Notes: generated from the letters alone by a model not told the origin. A stretch of 10,375 nt of DNA from Parvularculaceae bacterium UBA4496 (GCA_002388885.1 DGNI01000063.1:5806-16180), one strand, 5' to 3'. Positions 1 to 8,340 are shown, numbered from the stretch's first letter. Made by a program: numbers and translations.

Positions 1-1001
1 CCGAAAGAATGAAGGCATTGCCGTCCGCAGCAATGTATCACCAGAGTAAAAACACAGTTGAGTTATTGAAACGGATTCGGCGCGAAGACACGCTGACGAT
101 TGAATATTTCTCCGGAGAGAACGCTAAACGGTACTACGCACCGAAAACATTACAGGACCTGCTGACGCTTCGCGCAGAAAATCCGGACGCTACGCTGGTC
201 GCCGGGGCCACGGATGTCGGGCTTTGGGTGACAAAGCAACACCGTAATCTCGATACGATCATTGCACTGAATGAAGTTTGCGACCTCAAATCCATTCGCG
301 AAACCGAAAATAGTATCGAAATTGGCGCTATGGCCTCTTACGCAGATGCCCATGAGGCGCTCGCGCGCTGGCATCCTGATTTTGGTGAAGTCTTGCGGCG
401 GCTTGGCTCAACCCAGATCCGCAACAGCGGCACAATCGGCGGCAATATCGCTAACGGTTCGCCCATCGGCGATTCCATGCCGCTCCTGATCGCCGGCGGT
501 GCTATGCTGGTTCTTCGCAGCCAGAAAGGCGCGCGCGAAATCCCGCTTGAAGAATTCTTTGTCGACTATGGCAAGCAGGATTTGCACGACGACGAAATCG
601 TTGAACGGGTTTCATTGCCGCGGCTGGGTAAGGATGACTATTTCCGCGCCTACAAGATTTCCAAACGCTTCGATCAGGATATTTCCGCGCTCTGCGCTGC
701 CTTTAATTTCACCTTTAAGAACGGGCGTGTGGAATGCGCCCGGCTTGCTTTCGGCGGCATGGCGGCAACGCCGAAACGCGCGAAGCATTGCGAAAGCGTC
801 CTGAACGGCGCCGACTGGTCACAAGAGGCAATGGAAACAGCGGCGGTAGCGCTTGAAAAAGACTTCGCTCCAATTTCGGATATCCGCGCCTCGGCGCAAT
901 ACCGCCTTGCCGCAGCCAAGAACCTGCTGCGCAAAGCATTTTTAGAGCATGACAGCGCGCCAGCGCGCGTAGTGGATTTCAAGGCGGCGGCCCATGGATG
1001 A
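1..1001 (+). CDS. xdhA: Xanthine dehydrogenase small (FeS/FAD) subunit XdhA, 5'-truncated by window edge
   Basis: This is the FAD-binding and C-terminal part of the small subunit of xanthine dehydrogenase, which carries electrons from the molybdenum site of XdhB through iron-sulfur clusters and FAD to NAD+. The frame is open to the left edge (in frame from base 3), and the first ATG at 9 is probably internal. Full-length XdhA of the Rhodobacter type is about 460-490 residues, with two [2Fe-2S] domains in the first 160 or so; only about 330 residues are visible here, and no iron-sulfur cysteine motif is among them. Visible motifs are the FAD-domain LVAGATDV (bases 195-218), TIGGNIANGSPIGD (432-473), and KRFDQDIS (663-686) followed by the FGGMAATPKRA segment. 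The order matches XdhA of R. capsulatus (known family). The 3' end overlaps xdhB by 8 bases, suggesting coupled translation of the two subunits. The function is secure; the missing N-terminus cannot be assessed. Confidence 0.95.
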   Translation, partial: ERMKALPSAAMYHQSKNTVELLKRIRREDTLTIEYFSGENAKRYYAPKTLQDLLTLRAENPDATLVAGATDVGLWVTKQHRNLDTIIALNEVCDLKSIRETENSIEIGAMASYADAHEALARWHPDFGEVLRRLGSTQIRNSGTIGGNIANGSPIGDSMPLLIAGGAMLVLRSQKGAREIPLEEFFVDYGKQDLHDDEIVERVSLPRLGKDDYFRAYKISKRFDQDISALCAAFNFTFKNGRVECARLAFGGMAATPKRAKHCESVLNGADWSQEAMETAAVALEKDFAPISDIRASAQYRLAAAKNLLRKAFLEHDSAPARVVDFKAAAHG

Positions 1002-3333
1002 TGCGCGCCTTAAATCGCCGGAAGATCGCATCAAGGGCGATGTAAATGAGGCTATCGCCCATGACAGCGCTGAAAAGCATGTTTCCGGCGCTGCATATTA
1101 CATAGACGATCTGCCGGAATATCCGGACCAGCTGCATATCTACATTGCCATGAGCACAATCGCGCACGGGAAAATCCAAAAGCTCGACCTGACGCGCGTT
1201 CGCAACGCCCCGGGAGTCGCCGCAGTACTGACGGCGGAAGACATTCCCGGCGTCAACGACTACAGCCCGATCGAAGGCGACGATCCGGTCTTTGCGGAGG
1301 GCGAGGTTTTCTATGCAGGGCAGCCGCTATTTGCCGTCGCTGCGGAAAGCCTGACCAAGGCCCGCGCAGCCGCGATGCTGGCGAATATCAATTACGATGA
1401 AGGCGCGCCGTTCGTCACCATCGCAGATGCGCGTGACGCAAAAAGTTTTATGGTCGAGGCGGCGCCCATGCGCATTGGCGATGCCGCAGCTGCGCTGAAA
1501 GAATCCGACATCCGCATCAAAGGCAAACGATGCATCGGCGGTCAGGATCATTTTTATCTCGAAGGGCAGGCTGCATTCGCTGTTCCAAAGGAGGACGGCG
1601 ATGTGCATGTCTATTCATCGACGCAAAACCCGACAGAGGGCCAGCATGTCATCGCGCGCGTATTGGGCGTGCCGCAAAACGCGGTGACCGTCGAGCTGCG
1701 CCGCATGGGCGGCGGCTTTGGCGGCAAGGAGACGCAACCGTCGCTATTCGCTGCTGTCGCGGCACTCACCGCGGTTAAAACCGGACGCCCTGCGAAAGTC
1801 ACGCTCGACCGGGATGACGACATGATCATGACCGGCAAACGGCACGACTTCGAAGTCGCGTATGAAGTCGGCTTTAACAAGAACGGCGACATCGAAGGCG
1901 CAGCGTTCACGCTTGAGTCCCGTTGCGGTTATTCCGCCGATCTTTCCGGCGCTATCAACGACCGCGCCATGTTTCATTCGGATAACGCATATTTTTTAAA
2001 GAATGCCGAGATTATTTCGCATCGCTATCGAACAAATACGGTTTCGAACACGGCGTTTCGCGGATTCGGCGGACCGCAGGGCATGATCGCCATCGAATGC
2101 GCTATTGACGAGGCGGCGTTCGTGCTTGGCAAGGACCCGTTCGATATACGCTTGCAGAATATCTACGCGGCCCCAGATCGGAACGAGACGCCCTACGGCC
2201 AGCGCGTCGAGGACTGCATCGCGCGCGAATTGATGGAAACGCTGGCTGAACAGGCGAACTATCGCGCGCGGCGGGAAGAAGTTGAGGCGTTCAATAAAAA
2301 GAACGCAATTCTCAAAAAGGGCATCGCCCTGACGCCGGTGAAATTCGGCATTTCTTTCACAACAACGCATCTCAATCAGGCAGGCGCCCTCGTTCACGTT
2401 TATACGGACGGCAGTATTTTTCTCAATCACGGCGGCACGGAAATGGGCCAGGGCCTGATGACCAAGGTTGCCCAAATCGTCGCGCACGAATTTCAGGTCG
2501 ATCTTGAACGTGTAAAAATCAGCGCGACGGCGACGGACAAAGTGCCCAACACGTCAGCGACCGCCGCCTCGTCCGGTTCCGATATTAACGGCATGGCGGC
2601 GCGCGCGGCGGCGATCACTATAAAGAAGCGTTTGATCTCTTTCGCATCGGAAACCTATGGCTGCAGTCCGGCAAGTGTTATTTTTCGCAACAACAAGGTT
2701 TACGCTGGCGGCGAATGCGTCGATTTCGCCGATCTCGTTAAAGCCGCATACTTTGCGCGCGTGTCGCTGTCGTCAACCGGCTATTACCGCACGCCGAAAA
2801 TTCATTACGACAAACAAGCGCAGAAAGGCCGACCCTTTTTCTATTTTGCCTACGGCGCGGCAGTGAGCGAAGTTATTATCGACACGCTGACGGGCGAAAA
2901 CCGCGTCCTGCGCGTTGATATCCTTCATGACGTCGGACGGCCGTTAAACCCAGCGATTGATTACGGCCAGATTGAGGGCGGTTTCATTCAAGGGCTGGGC
3001 TGGCTCACGACTGAGGAGCTCGTTTATGACGACAAGGGCGTTCTCAAAACACATGCGCCCTCGACATACAAAATACCGACGGCCAGCGACCGCCCAGAAA
3101 TCATGAACATCGAAATCTGGAAGCACGGTGAAAACCGCGAGGACACGATTCACAAATCCAAGGCGGTTGGTGAACCGCCGCTGATGCTGGCGATTTCAGC
3201 TTTTTCAGCTTTGGGCCAGGCCGTGACGGCGGCGGCGAATTACAAAGCCTGCGCGCGATTGAACGCACCGGCGACGCCCGAAGAAATCTTACGCGCCGTT
3301 GAGGACGCGCGGGCGCGCGCGGCGCAAGTCTAG
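994..3333 (+). CDS. xdhB: Xanthine dehydrogenase large subunit XdhB, molybdopterin-binding
   Basis: This is the catalytic molybdenum-cofactor subunit that hydroxylates hypoxanthine to xanthine and xanthine to urate in the cytoplasm, working as an (XdhA-XdhB)2 heterotetramer. At 779 residues it matches the family length (R. capsulatus XdhB about 777). Active-site residues are recognisable by alignment from memory: Q184 in GGQDHFYLE, E246 in MGGGFGGKE (bovine E802), R324 in NDRAMFH (bovine R880), F358 in FRGFGGPQ (bovine F914), F455 in GISFTTTHLNQ (bovine F1009), GGTEMGQGL at 480-488, and the catalytic base E727 in AVGEPP (bovine E1261). With both the Glu and Arg substrate-binding residues present, purine specificity is well supported over other molybdenum hydroxylases such as aldehyde or CO dehydrogenases. 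The start at 994 overlaps the xdhA stop, and the N-terminal SGAAYYIDDLPEYPDQLH is the usual beginning of this subunit. The gap to xdhC is 2 bases. Confidence 0.97.
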   Translation: MDDARLKSPEDRIKGDVNEAIAHDSAEKHVSGAAYYIDDLPEYPDQLHIYIAMSTIAHGKIQKLDLTRVRNAPGVAAVLTAEDIPGVNDYSPIEGDDPVFAEGEVFYAGQPLFAVAAESLTKARAAAMLANINYDEGAPFVTIADARDAKSFMVEAAPMRIGDAAAALKESDIRIKGKRCIGGQDHFYLEGQAAFAVPKEDGDVHVYSSTQNPTEGQHVIARVLGVPQNAVTVELRRMGGGFGGKETQPSLFAAVAALTAVKTGRPAKVTLDRDDDMIMTGKRHDFEVAYEVGFNKNGDIEGAAFTLESRCGYSADLSGAINDRAMFHSDNAYFLKNAEIISHRYRTNTVSNTAFRGFGGPQGMIAIECAIDEAAFVLGKDPFDIRLQNIYAAPDRNETPYGQRVEDCIARELMETLAEQANYRARREEVEAFNKKNAILKKGIALTPVKFGISFTTTHLNQAGALVHVYTDGSIFLNHGGTEMGQGLMTKVAQIVAHEFQVDLERVKISATATDKVPNTSATAASSGSDINGMAARAAAITIKKRLISFASETYGCSPASVIFRNNKVYAGGECVDFADLVKAAYFARVSLSSTGYYRTPKIHYDKQAQKGRPFFYFAYGAAVSEVIIDTLTGENRVLRVDILHDVGRPLNPAIDYGQIEGGFIQGLGWLTTEELVYDDKGVLKTHAPSTYKIPTASDRPEIMNIEIWKHGENREDTIHKSKAVGEPPLMLAISAFSALGQAVTAAANYKACARLNAPATPEEILRAVEDARARAAQV

Positions 3334-3335
3334 GA

Positions 3336-4334
3336 ATGTCAGTCGAGTGGATAGAACGCGCCATCGAATTGATCGGTGAAGGAGAAAGCTTCACCGTCAT
3401 CACCATCTGCGCGGCTGAGGGGTCGGCGCCGCGCGAGGCCGGAGCCAAGATGATTGTGACGCGCCATAAACAGTGGGGCACCATAGGCGGCGGCGCCCTT
3501 GAATTCGAAGCCGCGGCTCATGCCCGCGCATTGCTTTCGGAAGAAGCAAGCACAAGTCTGTTTGAAGAATTTCCATTGGGACCTGCGCTGGGCCAGTGCT
3601 GCGGCGGCCGGGTCTTGTTATTATATGAACGCATCGGGCCAACTGCGCGCGCATGGCTTGAAGATACGCGAAATTTAGTGAGCGATAATAAAGATGTCGT
3701 CCTTGAGCGCACGTTTCCGGGAGGCGATTGGCGCCCGTCAGATCAGTCTGCTGCAGTTCAGAATAACACCATAGAACTGTTTTCAGCGATCAACGAAGCG
3801 CACCCCAAAGGCATTCCCGATCCGGCGGCAATTACGCGCATCCGTGAAGTTGTTAGCAACCAGCGTATTCCCGTCTATATTTTCGGCGCCGGGCATGTGG
3901 GAAAGGAGCTTGCACGGATACTCTCCGCCTTGCCTGTCACGGTTACATGGATCGACCGTCGCGCAGACGTTTTCCCTGAAAGTATAGACGTCAGCACCGT
4001 TCCCACAGATAGAGAAACAGAAATCGTCGACTCCGCACCGCCGGGCGCCTGTTTTTTCGTCATGACGCATGACCATCAGCTGGATTACGATCTCGTTTTG
4101 CATATTATGAAACGCGCAGACGGCGCCTATTGCGGGCTGATTGGATCATTCACCAAACGAGTGCGCTTTGAAAAGCGTCTGAGGCGGGCGGGCGTAAGCG
4201 ATACGCAAATTGAACATTTGCGTTGTCCCATCGGCGCGGGCGGCGTAAAAAGCAAACTCCCCGCCGTGATTGCGCTTGGCGCCGCACATGAAATGCTTAT
4301 CGCGCATCAACAATATCAAAAAGGCGAAGCATGA
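3336..4334 (+). CDS. xdhC: Xanthine dehydrogenase accessory protein XdhC
   Basis: XdhC-family proteins bind molybdenum cofactor, promote its sulfuration with a cysteine desulfurase, and insert it into apo-XdhB (known for R. capsulatus). This 332-residue protein has the two usual domains: an N-terminal XdhC/CoxI region with EGSAPREAGAKMIVT (28-42), GTIGGGALEFEA (48-59) and the QCCGGRV motif (87-93), then a poorly conserved linker of about 80 residues, then a Rossmann-like domain starting IPVYIFGAGHVGKELARIL (178-196) with the glycine-rich GAGHVG. MTHDHQLD (243-250), the segment around GLIGS, and RCPIGAGGVKSK (296-307) complete it. The start follows the xdhB stop by 2 bases and has only a weak GGA upstream, so translational coupling is likely. 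It ends in a 4-base ATGA overlap with puuD. Its place directly after xdhAB makes XdhC more likely than a CO-dehydrogenase CoxF/CoxI paralogue. Confidence 0.94.
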   Translation: MSVEWIERAIELIGEGESFTVITICAAEGSAPREAGAKMIVTRHKQWGTIGGGALEFEAAAHARALLSEEASTSLFEEFPLGPALGQCCGGRVLLLYERIGPTARAWLEDTRNLVSDNKDVVLERTFPGGDWRPSDQSAAVQNNTIELFSAINEAHPKGIPDPAAITRIREVVSNQRIPVYIFGAGHVGKELARILSALPVTVTWIDRRADVFPESIDVSTVPTDRETEIVDSAPPGACFFVMTHDHQLDYDLVLHIMKRADGAYCGLIGSFTKRVRFEKRLRRAGVSDTQIEHLRCPIGAGGVKSKLPAVIALGAAHEMLIAHQQYQKGEA

Positions 4335-5521
4335 TAGATATCGATCTTCTTTCGTGGACCAGCATGGGTGTACGCTGGTTGCACTTTATCGCCGGCATCG
4401 CGTGGATCGGCGCGTCGTTTTATTTTGTCTGGCTCGATAACTCCCTGCGCGCCCACGGCAAACTTAATCCCGGCGTCGCGGGCGAGCTATGGGCCGTTCA
4501 TGGCGGCGGGTTTTATCACAACGAAAAGTTTATGGTGGCGCCGTCGCAACTGCCCGAAGACCTGCACTGGTTCAAATGGGAAGCCTACACGACGTGGCTT
4601 TCCGGCTTCGCGCTTTTGATTATCGTTTATTACATCGGCGCGGAGAATTACCTCATCGACCGGTCAAAACTTGATATCAGTGAAGGCGTCGCGATCCTGA
4701 TCGGGCTTGCCTCCCTCGGCTTGGGGTGGGTCGTCTACGATCTCTTGTGCAAGTCACCGTTGGGAAAAAATCAGACCGTTTTCAGCGCGATCTGGTTTGG
4801 ATTGCTGATCGCTGCAACGATCGGGCTGACGAAAATCTTCACCGACAAGGGCGCGTTTATTCATGTCGGCGCGATTATCGGCACAGCCATGGTCGCGAAC
4901 GTATTTTTCGTTATCATCCCAAACCAGAAAAAGACTGTCGCCGCCATGATCGCGGGTGAAGACCCTGATCCGGCGCTTGGCGTCGCGGCGAAACAGCGTT
5001 CCGTTCACAACAACTACATGACTTTACCGGTGTTGCTTATCATGATCGCAGGCCACTACCCGCTCCTTGTAAGCCACAAACTGAACTGGCTCCTGCTCGC
5101 AGGTTTTTCCGCCGCCGCAGTCCTGATCCGCCATTTCTTTAATCTCAAACACAGAGGAACAATGCAGCCGGCGCTTGCCGCAGGGGCGGCAGGTCTTTTT
5201 CTCGCCACCGTGTTTGTTGCATCGATAAAACCTTCAACCGCTGTAGCGAGCGACGCCGATGACAAAGTGCCGGACAGCGTTATCAGCGCGATGATGGAAA
5301 CACACTGCGTTTCCTGTCATGCGGCTGAACCATCGAACACAATGTTCCCGGCTCCCCCCGGCGGCGTATCCTTCGAAACGCTTGACGCCGTACGCGACAA
5401 CGCATTCGGCATCCGGTTACAGACCGTCGACAGCGATATCATGCCGCTTGGCAACGCCACAGGCATGACGGAAGAAGAACGCGCGACCCTTGGCCGATGG
5501 CTCGACCAGCAGGAAGACTGA
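4331..5521 (+). CDS. puuD: Membrane-bound urate oxidase PuuD with C-terminal cytochrome c domain
   Basis: PuuD oxidises urate to 5-hydroxyisourate and, unlike soluble uricase, is reported to pass electrons to its own c-type cytochrome domain and on towards the respiratory chain rather than making hydrogen peroxide. The 396-residue protein has about eight hydrophobic segments by eye (roughly 12-34, 86-105, 119-139, 150-168, 176-197, 229-247, 252-270, 281-299). The loop after the first one carries the family signature VHGGGFYHNEKF (56-67) and LPEDLHWFKWEAYTTWLSGF (74-93). After the last membrane segment there is a short acidic linker and a heme-binding CVSCH (326-330), with M371 in DIMPLG as the probable axial ligand; heme attachment requires this domain to be periplasmic. 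It begins in a 4-base overlap with xdhC and ends 5 bases before allA. The association with xdh genes and allA supports urate as the substrate. Confidence 0.93.
   Translation: MIDIDLLSWTSMGVRWLHFIAGIAWIGASFYFVWLDNSLRAHGKLNPGVAGELWAVHGGGFYHNEKFMVAPSQLPEDLHWFKWEAYTTWLSGFALLIIVYYIGAENYLIDRSKLDISEGVAILIGLASLGLGWVVYDLLCKSPLGKNQTVFSAIWFGLLIAATIGLTKIFTDKGAFIHVGAIIGTAMVANVFFVIIPNQKKTVAAMIAGEDPDPALGVAAKQRSVHNNYMTLPVLLIMIAGHYPLLVSHKLNWLLLAGFSAAAVLIRHFFNLKHRGTMQPALAAGAAGLFLATVFVASIKPSTAVASDADDKVPDSVISAMMETHCVSCHAAEPSNTMFPAPPGGVSFETLDAVRDNAFGIRLQTVDSDIMPLGNATGMTEEERATLGRWLDQQED
5511..5514 (+). promoter_or_regulatory. Probable ribosome binding site for allA, AGGA
   Basis: An AGGA lies inside the last codons of puuD, 12 bases before the ATG at 5527. 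The spacing is a little long, but no better site exists, and a farther upstream ATG at 5497 in the same frame would add ten residues that do not look like ureidoglycolate lyase. Confidence 0.4.
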
Positions 5522-5526
5522 CCGGC

Positions 5527-6036
5527 ATGAAAGTAACGGCGAAGCGCTCCATTAATGCCAAGCCGCTGACGGCGGAAGCCTTCGCGCCTTTCGGCGACGT
5601 CATTGATGTTGCAAACGCCAAACGTGCGCTGCCGATCAATCACGGGCACACAACACGGTATGATGACATTGCCGGCATCGACGTTCACGACGAAGGCGGG
5701 GATGTTTGCGTCAGCATCTTCCGGTCAACGCCGATGAATCCCGTTATCATTCGTTTGATGGAACGCCACCCGCTCGGCAGTCAGGCATTCATTCCTCTGG
5801 GGCGCCGCCCCTATCTCGTCGTGGTGGCGCCGTCAGGTGATTTTGACGCCGCAAAAATAAAAGTCTTTCACGCCAGCGGCGCCCAAGGCGTCAATTACGC
5901 CAAAGGCGTCTGGCATCACTTCCTGCTCGCGCTCGAAGAAACCAGCGACTTTCTCGTGATCGACCGTGCCGGCCCCGGCGATAATCTCGATGAGATTGTA
6001 TTGCCGGAAAATCAACAGTTCACAATAGAAACGTAA
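5527..6036 (+). CDS. allA: Ureidoglycolate lyase AllA
   Basis: This enzyme splits ureidoglycolate into glyoxylate and urea, the last step of the allantoate branch of purine breakdown, in the cytoplasm. The 169-residue protein follows E. coli AllA (160 residues) along its length: AFAPFGDVI (18-26), INHG (37-40), ERHPLGSQAFIPL (79-91), the GVNYAKGVWHH core (121-131), FLVIDR (142-147) and an acidic GDNLDE near the end. The segment after the paired histidines reads HHFLLAL, where E. coli has a proline (HHPL); I think this is tolerated variation. I chose the ATG at 5527 because family members begin here with a short strand followed by LTAEAFAPFGD. The alternative ATG at 5497 lies inside puuD. The gap to guaD is 7 bases. 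Its presence implies that this organism runs the pathway through allantoin and allantoate, with the intervening enzymes encoded elsewhere. Confidence 0.93.
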   Translation: MKVTAKRSINAKPLTAEAFAPFGDVIDVANAKRALPINHGHTTRYDDIAGIDVHDEGGDVCVSIFRSTPMNPVIIRLMERHPLGSQAFIPLGRRPYLVVVAPSGDFDAAKIKVFHASGAQGVNYAKGVWHHFLLALEETSDFLVIDRAGPGDNLDEIVLPENQQFTIET

Positions 6037-6043
6037 GCCAAAG

Positions 6044-7351
6044 ATGCCGCTTCGCGCCTATCGATCTGAAATTTTGTACGTAACCGGCGATCCTCGAGTT
6101 GACGGCGAAGAATCCATACAACATTTTCAGGACGGGCTATTGCTCATCGACAACGAAACCGTTGTCAAAGCCGGCGCGTATGCCGATCTCGCAAAAGAGT
6201 TGCCAAAAGATATAACGCCGGTTCATTTCAAAAACGCAATCATAACGCCGGGCTTCATCGACACCCATATCCATTTTCCGCAAACGGACATTATCGGCGC
6301 CTATGGCGCGCAGCTCCTCGACTGGCTTGAAACTTACACCTATCCCGTTGAGGCCGCATTCAGTGATCCTGAGTACGCGCGCGACACGGCGCATTTTTTC
6401 ATTCGTGAGCTGCTTCGCAACGGCGCAACTAGCGCCATGGTCTTCGCCACCAGTCATGCCGACTCCGTCGATGCGATTTTCGAGGCGGCGCTCGAAAAAA
6501 ACATGAGGCTTTATTCCGGCAAGGTGTTGATGGACCGAGTTGCGGACAAGACGCTGTGCGACGGCGCCGATCTCGGGCGCGCCGATACCGTCAGTCTCAT
6601 TAAGAAATGGCGCGGCAAGGGCCGGCTCGGCTATGCGGTGACGCCGCGCTTTGCGCTGACCAGCACCAGCGAACAGTTGAAAATGGCGGGTGAAATCCTG
6701 CGCGACCACCCGGACGTATTCCTACAAACCCATTTGTCCGAGAACCACGCGGAAATCGAGATGGCGGGTAAGCTGTTTCCTGACGCCAGGGATTATCTCG
6801 ATATCTATGAACGCTGTGGACTCGTTACTGACCGCTCTGTCTTTGCACATGCGCTGCATCTGGATGACGGCGCGTTCAAGCGGATCGCCAAGGCAAATGC
6901 AGCCATATCATTCTGTCCGTCATCGAACCTGTTTCTCGGCAGCGGTCTGTTTGCCATTGAGGCGGCCCATGAAGCGGGCGTGCAGGTCTCGCTCGGCAGC
7001 GACGTGGGCGCCGGAGCGAGCTTTTCGCCGCTGCAAATCATGAGAAGCGCATACAAGGTCGGACAGCTTGGCGGCTACAGCCTCGATCCCTTTACGTCGT
7101 TCTATCTGGCGACGCTCGGCGGCGCGCGGGCGCTAAACGCAGCGGACAAGATCGGATGCTTTGAACCCGGCGCCGAGGCGGACTTTATCGTGCTGGATTA
7201 TGCGGCGACGCCACTGATAGAAAGACGCATGAAAGCTGCAAAAGATTTAAAAGAACGTCTCTTCGCACTGATGATTCTCGGCGATGATCGCGTCATATCG
7301 AAAACTTACGTTGCCGGCGCGCTCGTTCATGACCGGGACGCAACATCATGA
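6044..7351 (+). CDS. guaD: Guanine deaminase GuaD
   Basis: This amidohydrolase-superfamily zinc enzyme converts guanine to xanthine and ammonia, feeding the xanthine dehydrogenase encoded upstream. At 435 residues it has the usual family length. Metal and catalytic residues are visible: H75 and H77 in TPGFIDTHIHFPQ (68-80), H230 and E233 in QTHLSEN (228-234), H269 in FAHALHL (267-273) and D320 in SLGSDVGAG (316-324). The substrate-contacting PRF (201-203) corresponds to the Arg-Phe pair of human guanine deaminase. The guanine-deaminase hallmark region YGAQLLDWLETYTYP (87-101) separates it from generic chlorohydrolases and from 8-oxoguanine deaminases. The C-terminal AEADFIVLDY is the return to the small beta domain. 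The start has only a weak AAAG upstream; the 7-base gap from allA suggests coupled expression. It ends in a 4-base overlap with the next gene. Confidence 0.95.
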   Translation: MPLRAYRSEILYVTGDPRVDGEESIQHFQDGLLLIDNETVVKAGAYADLAKELPKDITPVHFKNAIITPGFIDTHIHFPQTDIIGAYGAQLLDWLETYTYPVEAAFSDPEYARDTAHFFIRELLRNGATSAMVFATSHADSVDAIFEAALEKNMRLYSGKVLMDRVADKTLCDGADLGRADTVSLIKKWRGKGRLGYAVTPRFALTSTSEQLKMAGEILRDHPDVFLQTHLSENHAEIEMAGKLFPDARDYLDIYERCGLVTDRSVFAHALHLDDGAFKRIAKANAAISFCPSSNLFLGSGLFAIEAAHEAGVQVSLGSDVGAGASFSPLQIMRSAYKVGQLGGYSLDPFTSFYLATLGGARALNAADKIGCFEPGAEADFIVLDYAATPLIERRMKAAKDLKERLFALMILGDDRVISKTYVAGALVHDRDATS

Positions 7352-8340
7352 CCGTAACCGACGCCATACCCGTCGCCGAACTTCACTGTCACATCGAGGC
7401 GACCGTCTCACCCGCTGACGCCAGACGCCTCGCCGCGCGTCACCATCTCGATATTTCCGAAGTCTTCGATGAAGCTGGCGGTTACCGCTGGAAGACCTTT
7501 AATGACTTCCTTCACGTTTATGATGCGGTCAGCGAAGTCATCCGCACGCCGGAAGATTATTTTGAAATTACAGCCCACTACTTCGAGCGCATGGCGGCGA
7601 AAGGCATGATCTACGGCGAACTCATTGTCTCACCGGCCCATGCGGCGCGCTTTGGCGTTTCCTACGCCGCGTTGATGGACGCAGTCGCCAGCGCGATGCG
7701 CGAGGCGGAAGCGGAAAACAGTTTGACTGGCCGGATCATCGTCACCGCCGTGCGGCATTACGGCGCCGAACACGCGCTCGGGGTCGCGAACATGGCTGCG
7801 GCCTCGCCGCACCCTTTTGTCACCGGCTTCGGCATGGCGGGCGATGAGGCGTTTGGCAAAGCGAAGGATTTCAAACCGGCGTTTGACGCTGCGAAACACG
7901 CCGGGCTTGCACGCACTGTGCATGCAGGAGAAATCCTTGGACCCGAAAGCATTTGGCGCGCTCTCGATCTTTTCGATGTTTCCCGTATCGGCCACGGGGT
8001 CCGCGCCATTGAGGATGAAAAACTGATAGCGGAAATAAGAGAACGAGATATCACGCTGGAGGTGTGCCCGACATCGAACGTGGCCATCGGACTTTACCCA
8101 TCGATCGCAGAGCATCCGTTGGGCAAGCTGGCTGATGCAGGCCTGAAGATCACGCTGAATTCCGATGACCCGGCGTTTTTTGATACGGACCCGGCGGAAG
8201 AATATAAACGCAGCGCCGAAGCACACGGGTTTTCTGCCGCCGATTTGCTCGGCTTTACGCGCCACGCCATTGACGCGGCGTTTTGCGACGAGGAAACCAA
8301 AACCCGGCTAAAGAAAATGATCGGCGACGCCGATGTCTGA
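7348..8340 (+). CDS. add: Adenosine deaminase family protein (adenosine or adenine deaminase)
   Basis: A metal-dependent deaminase of the ADA family, 330 residues. Zinc ligands and catalytic residues are all present: H13 and H15 in ELHCHIEAT (11-19), G165 in GMAGDE (162-167), H192 and E195 in VHAGE (191-195), H216 in RIGHGV (213-218), and D273-D274 in LNSDDPAFF (270-278). The likely reaction is adenosine (or deoxyadenosine) to inosine, which the purine nucleoside phosphorylase encoded next would split to hypoxanthine. Two details make the exact substrate uncertain. Classical adenosine deaminases have HxHxDG, where the Asp contacts the ribose 5'-hydroxyl; here it is HxHxEA, with Glu and also Ala in place of the Gly. 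The Glu form and the SDDPAFF stretch resemble bacterial adenine deaminases and related ADA-like proteins. Context favours a nucleoside substrate; adenine remains possible. It overlaps guaD by 4 bases (ATGA). Confidence 0.88.
   Translation: MTVTDAIPVAELHCHIEATVSPADARRLAARHHLDISEVFDEAGGYRWKTFNDFLHVYDAVSEVIRTPEDYFEITAHYFERMAAKGMIYGELIVSPAHAARFGVSYAALMDAVASAMREAEAENSLTGRIIVTAVRHYGAEHALGVANMAAASPHPFVTGFGMAGDEAFGKAKDFKPAFDAAKHAGLARTVHAGEILGPESIWRALDLFDVSRIGHGVRAIEDEKLIAEIRERDITLEVCPTSNVAIGLYPSIAEHPLGKLADAGLKITLNSDDPAFFDTDPAEEYKRSAEAHGFSAADLLGFTRHAIDAAFCDEETKTRLKKMIGDADV

Noticed and set aside
1..1001. xdhA as a complete short FAD-only subunit (as in three-subunit molybdenum hydroxylases) starting at ATG 9
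   Set aside because: The frame is open to the window edge, and the sequence from the FAD motif onward follows the fused XdhA type, with a two-subunit XdhB partner. The missing iron-sulfur domains are explained by the window boundary; sequence to the left would settle it.
1996..2487. Minus-strand open frame (163 codons) opposite xdhB
   Set aside because: Covers the molybdopterin domain of xdhB on the other strand; no recognisable protein features.
5497..5526. Upstream in-frame ATG for allA giving a protein ten residues longer
   Set aside because: Lies within puuD, and the extra residues do not resemble the N-terminus of ureidoglycolate lyases; the ATG at 5527 fits the family length better.
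6137..6709. Minus-strand open frame (190 codons) opposite guaD
   Set aside because: Antisense shadow of a clearly coding region; the translated product has no recognisable motif and no plausible ribosome binding context.
7630..8265. Long open frame on the minus strand (211 codons) opposite the deaminase gene
   Set aside because: It lies wholly antisense to a conserved gene with intact catalytic motifs, shows no recognisable domain, and such frames are common opposite codon-biased GC-rich genes.
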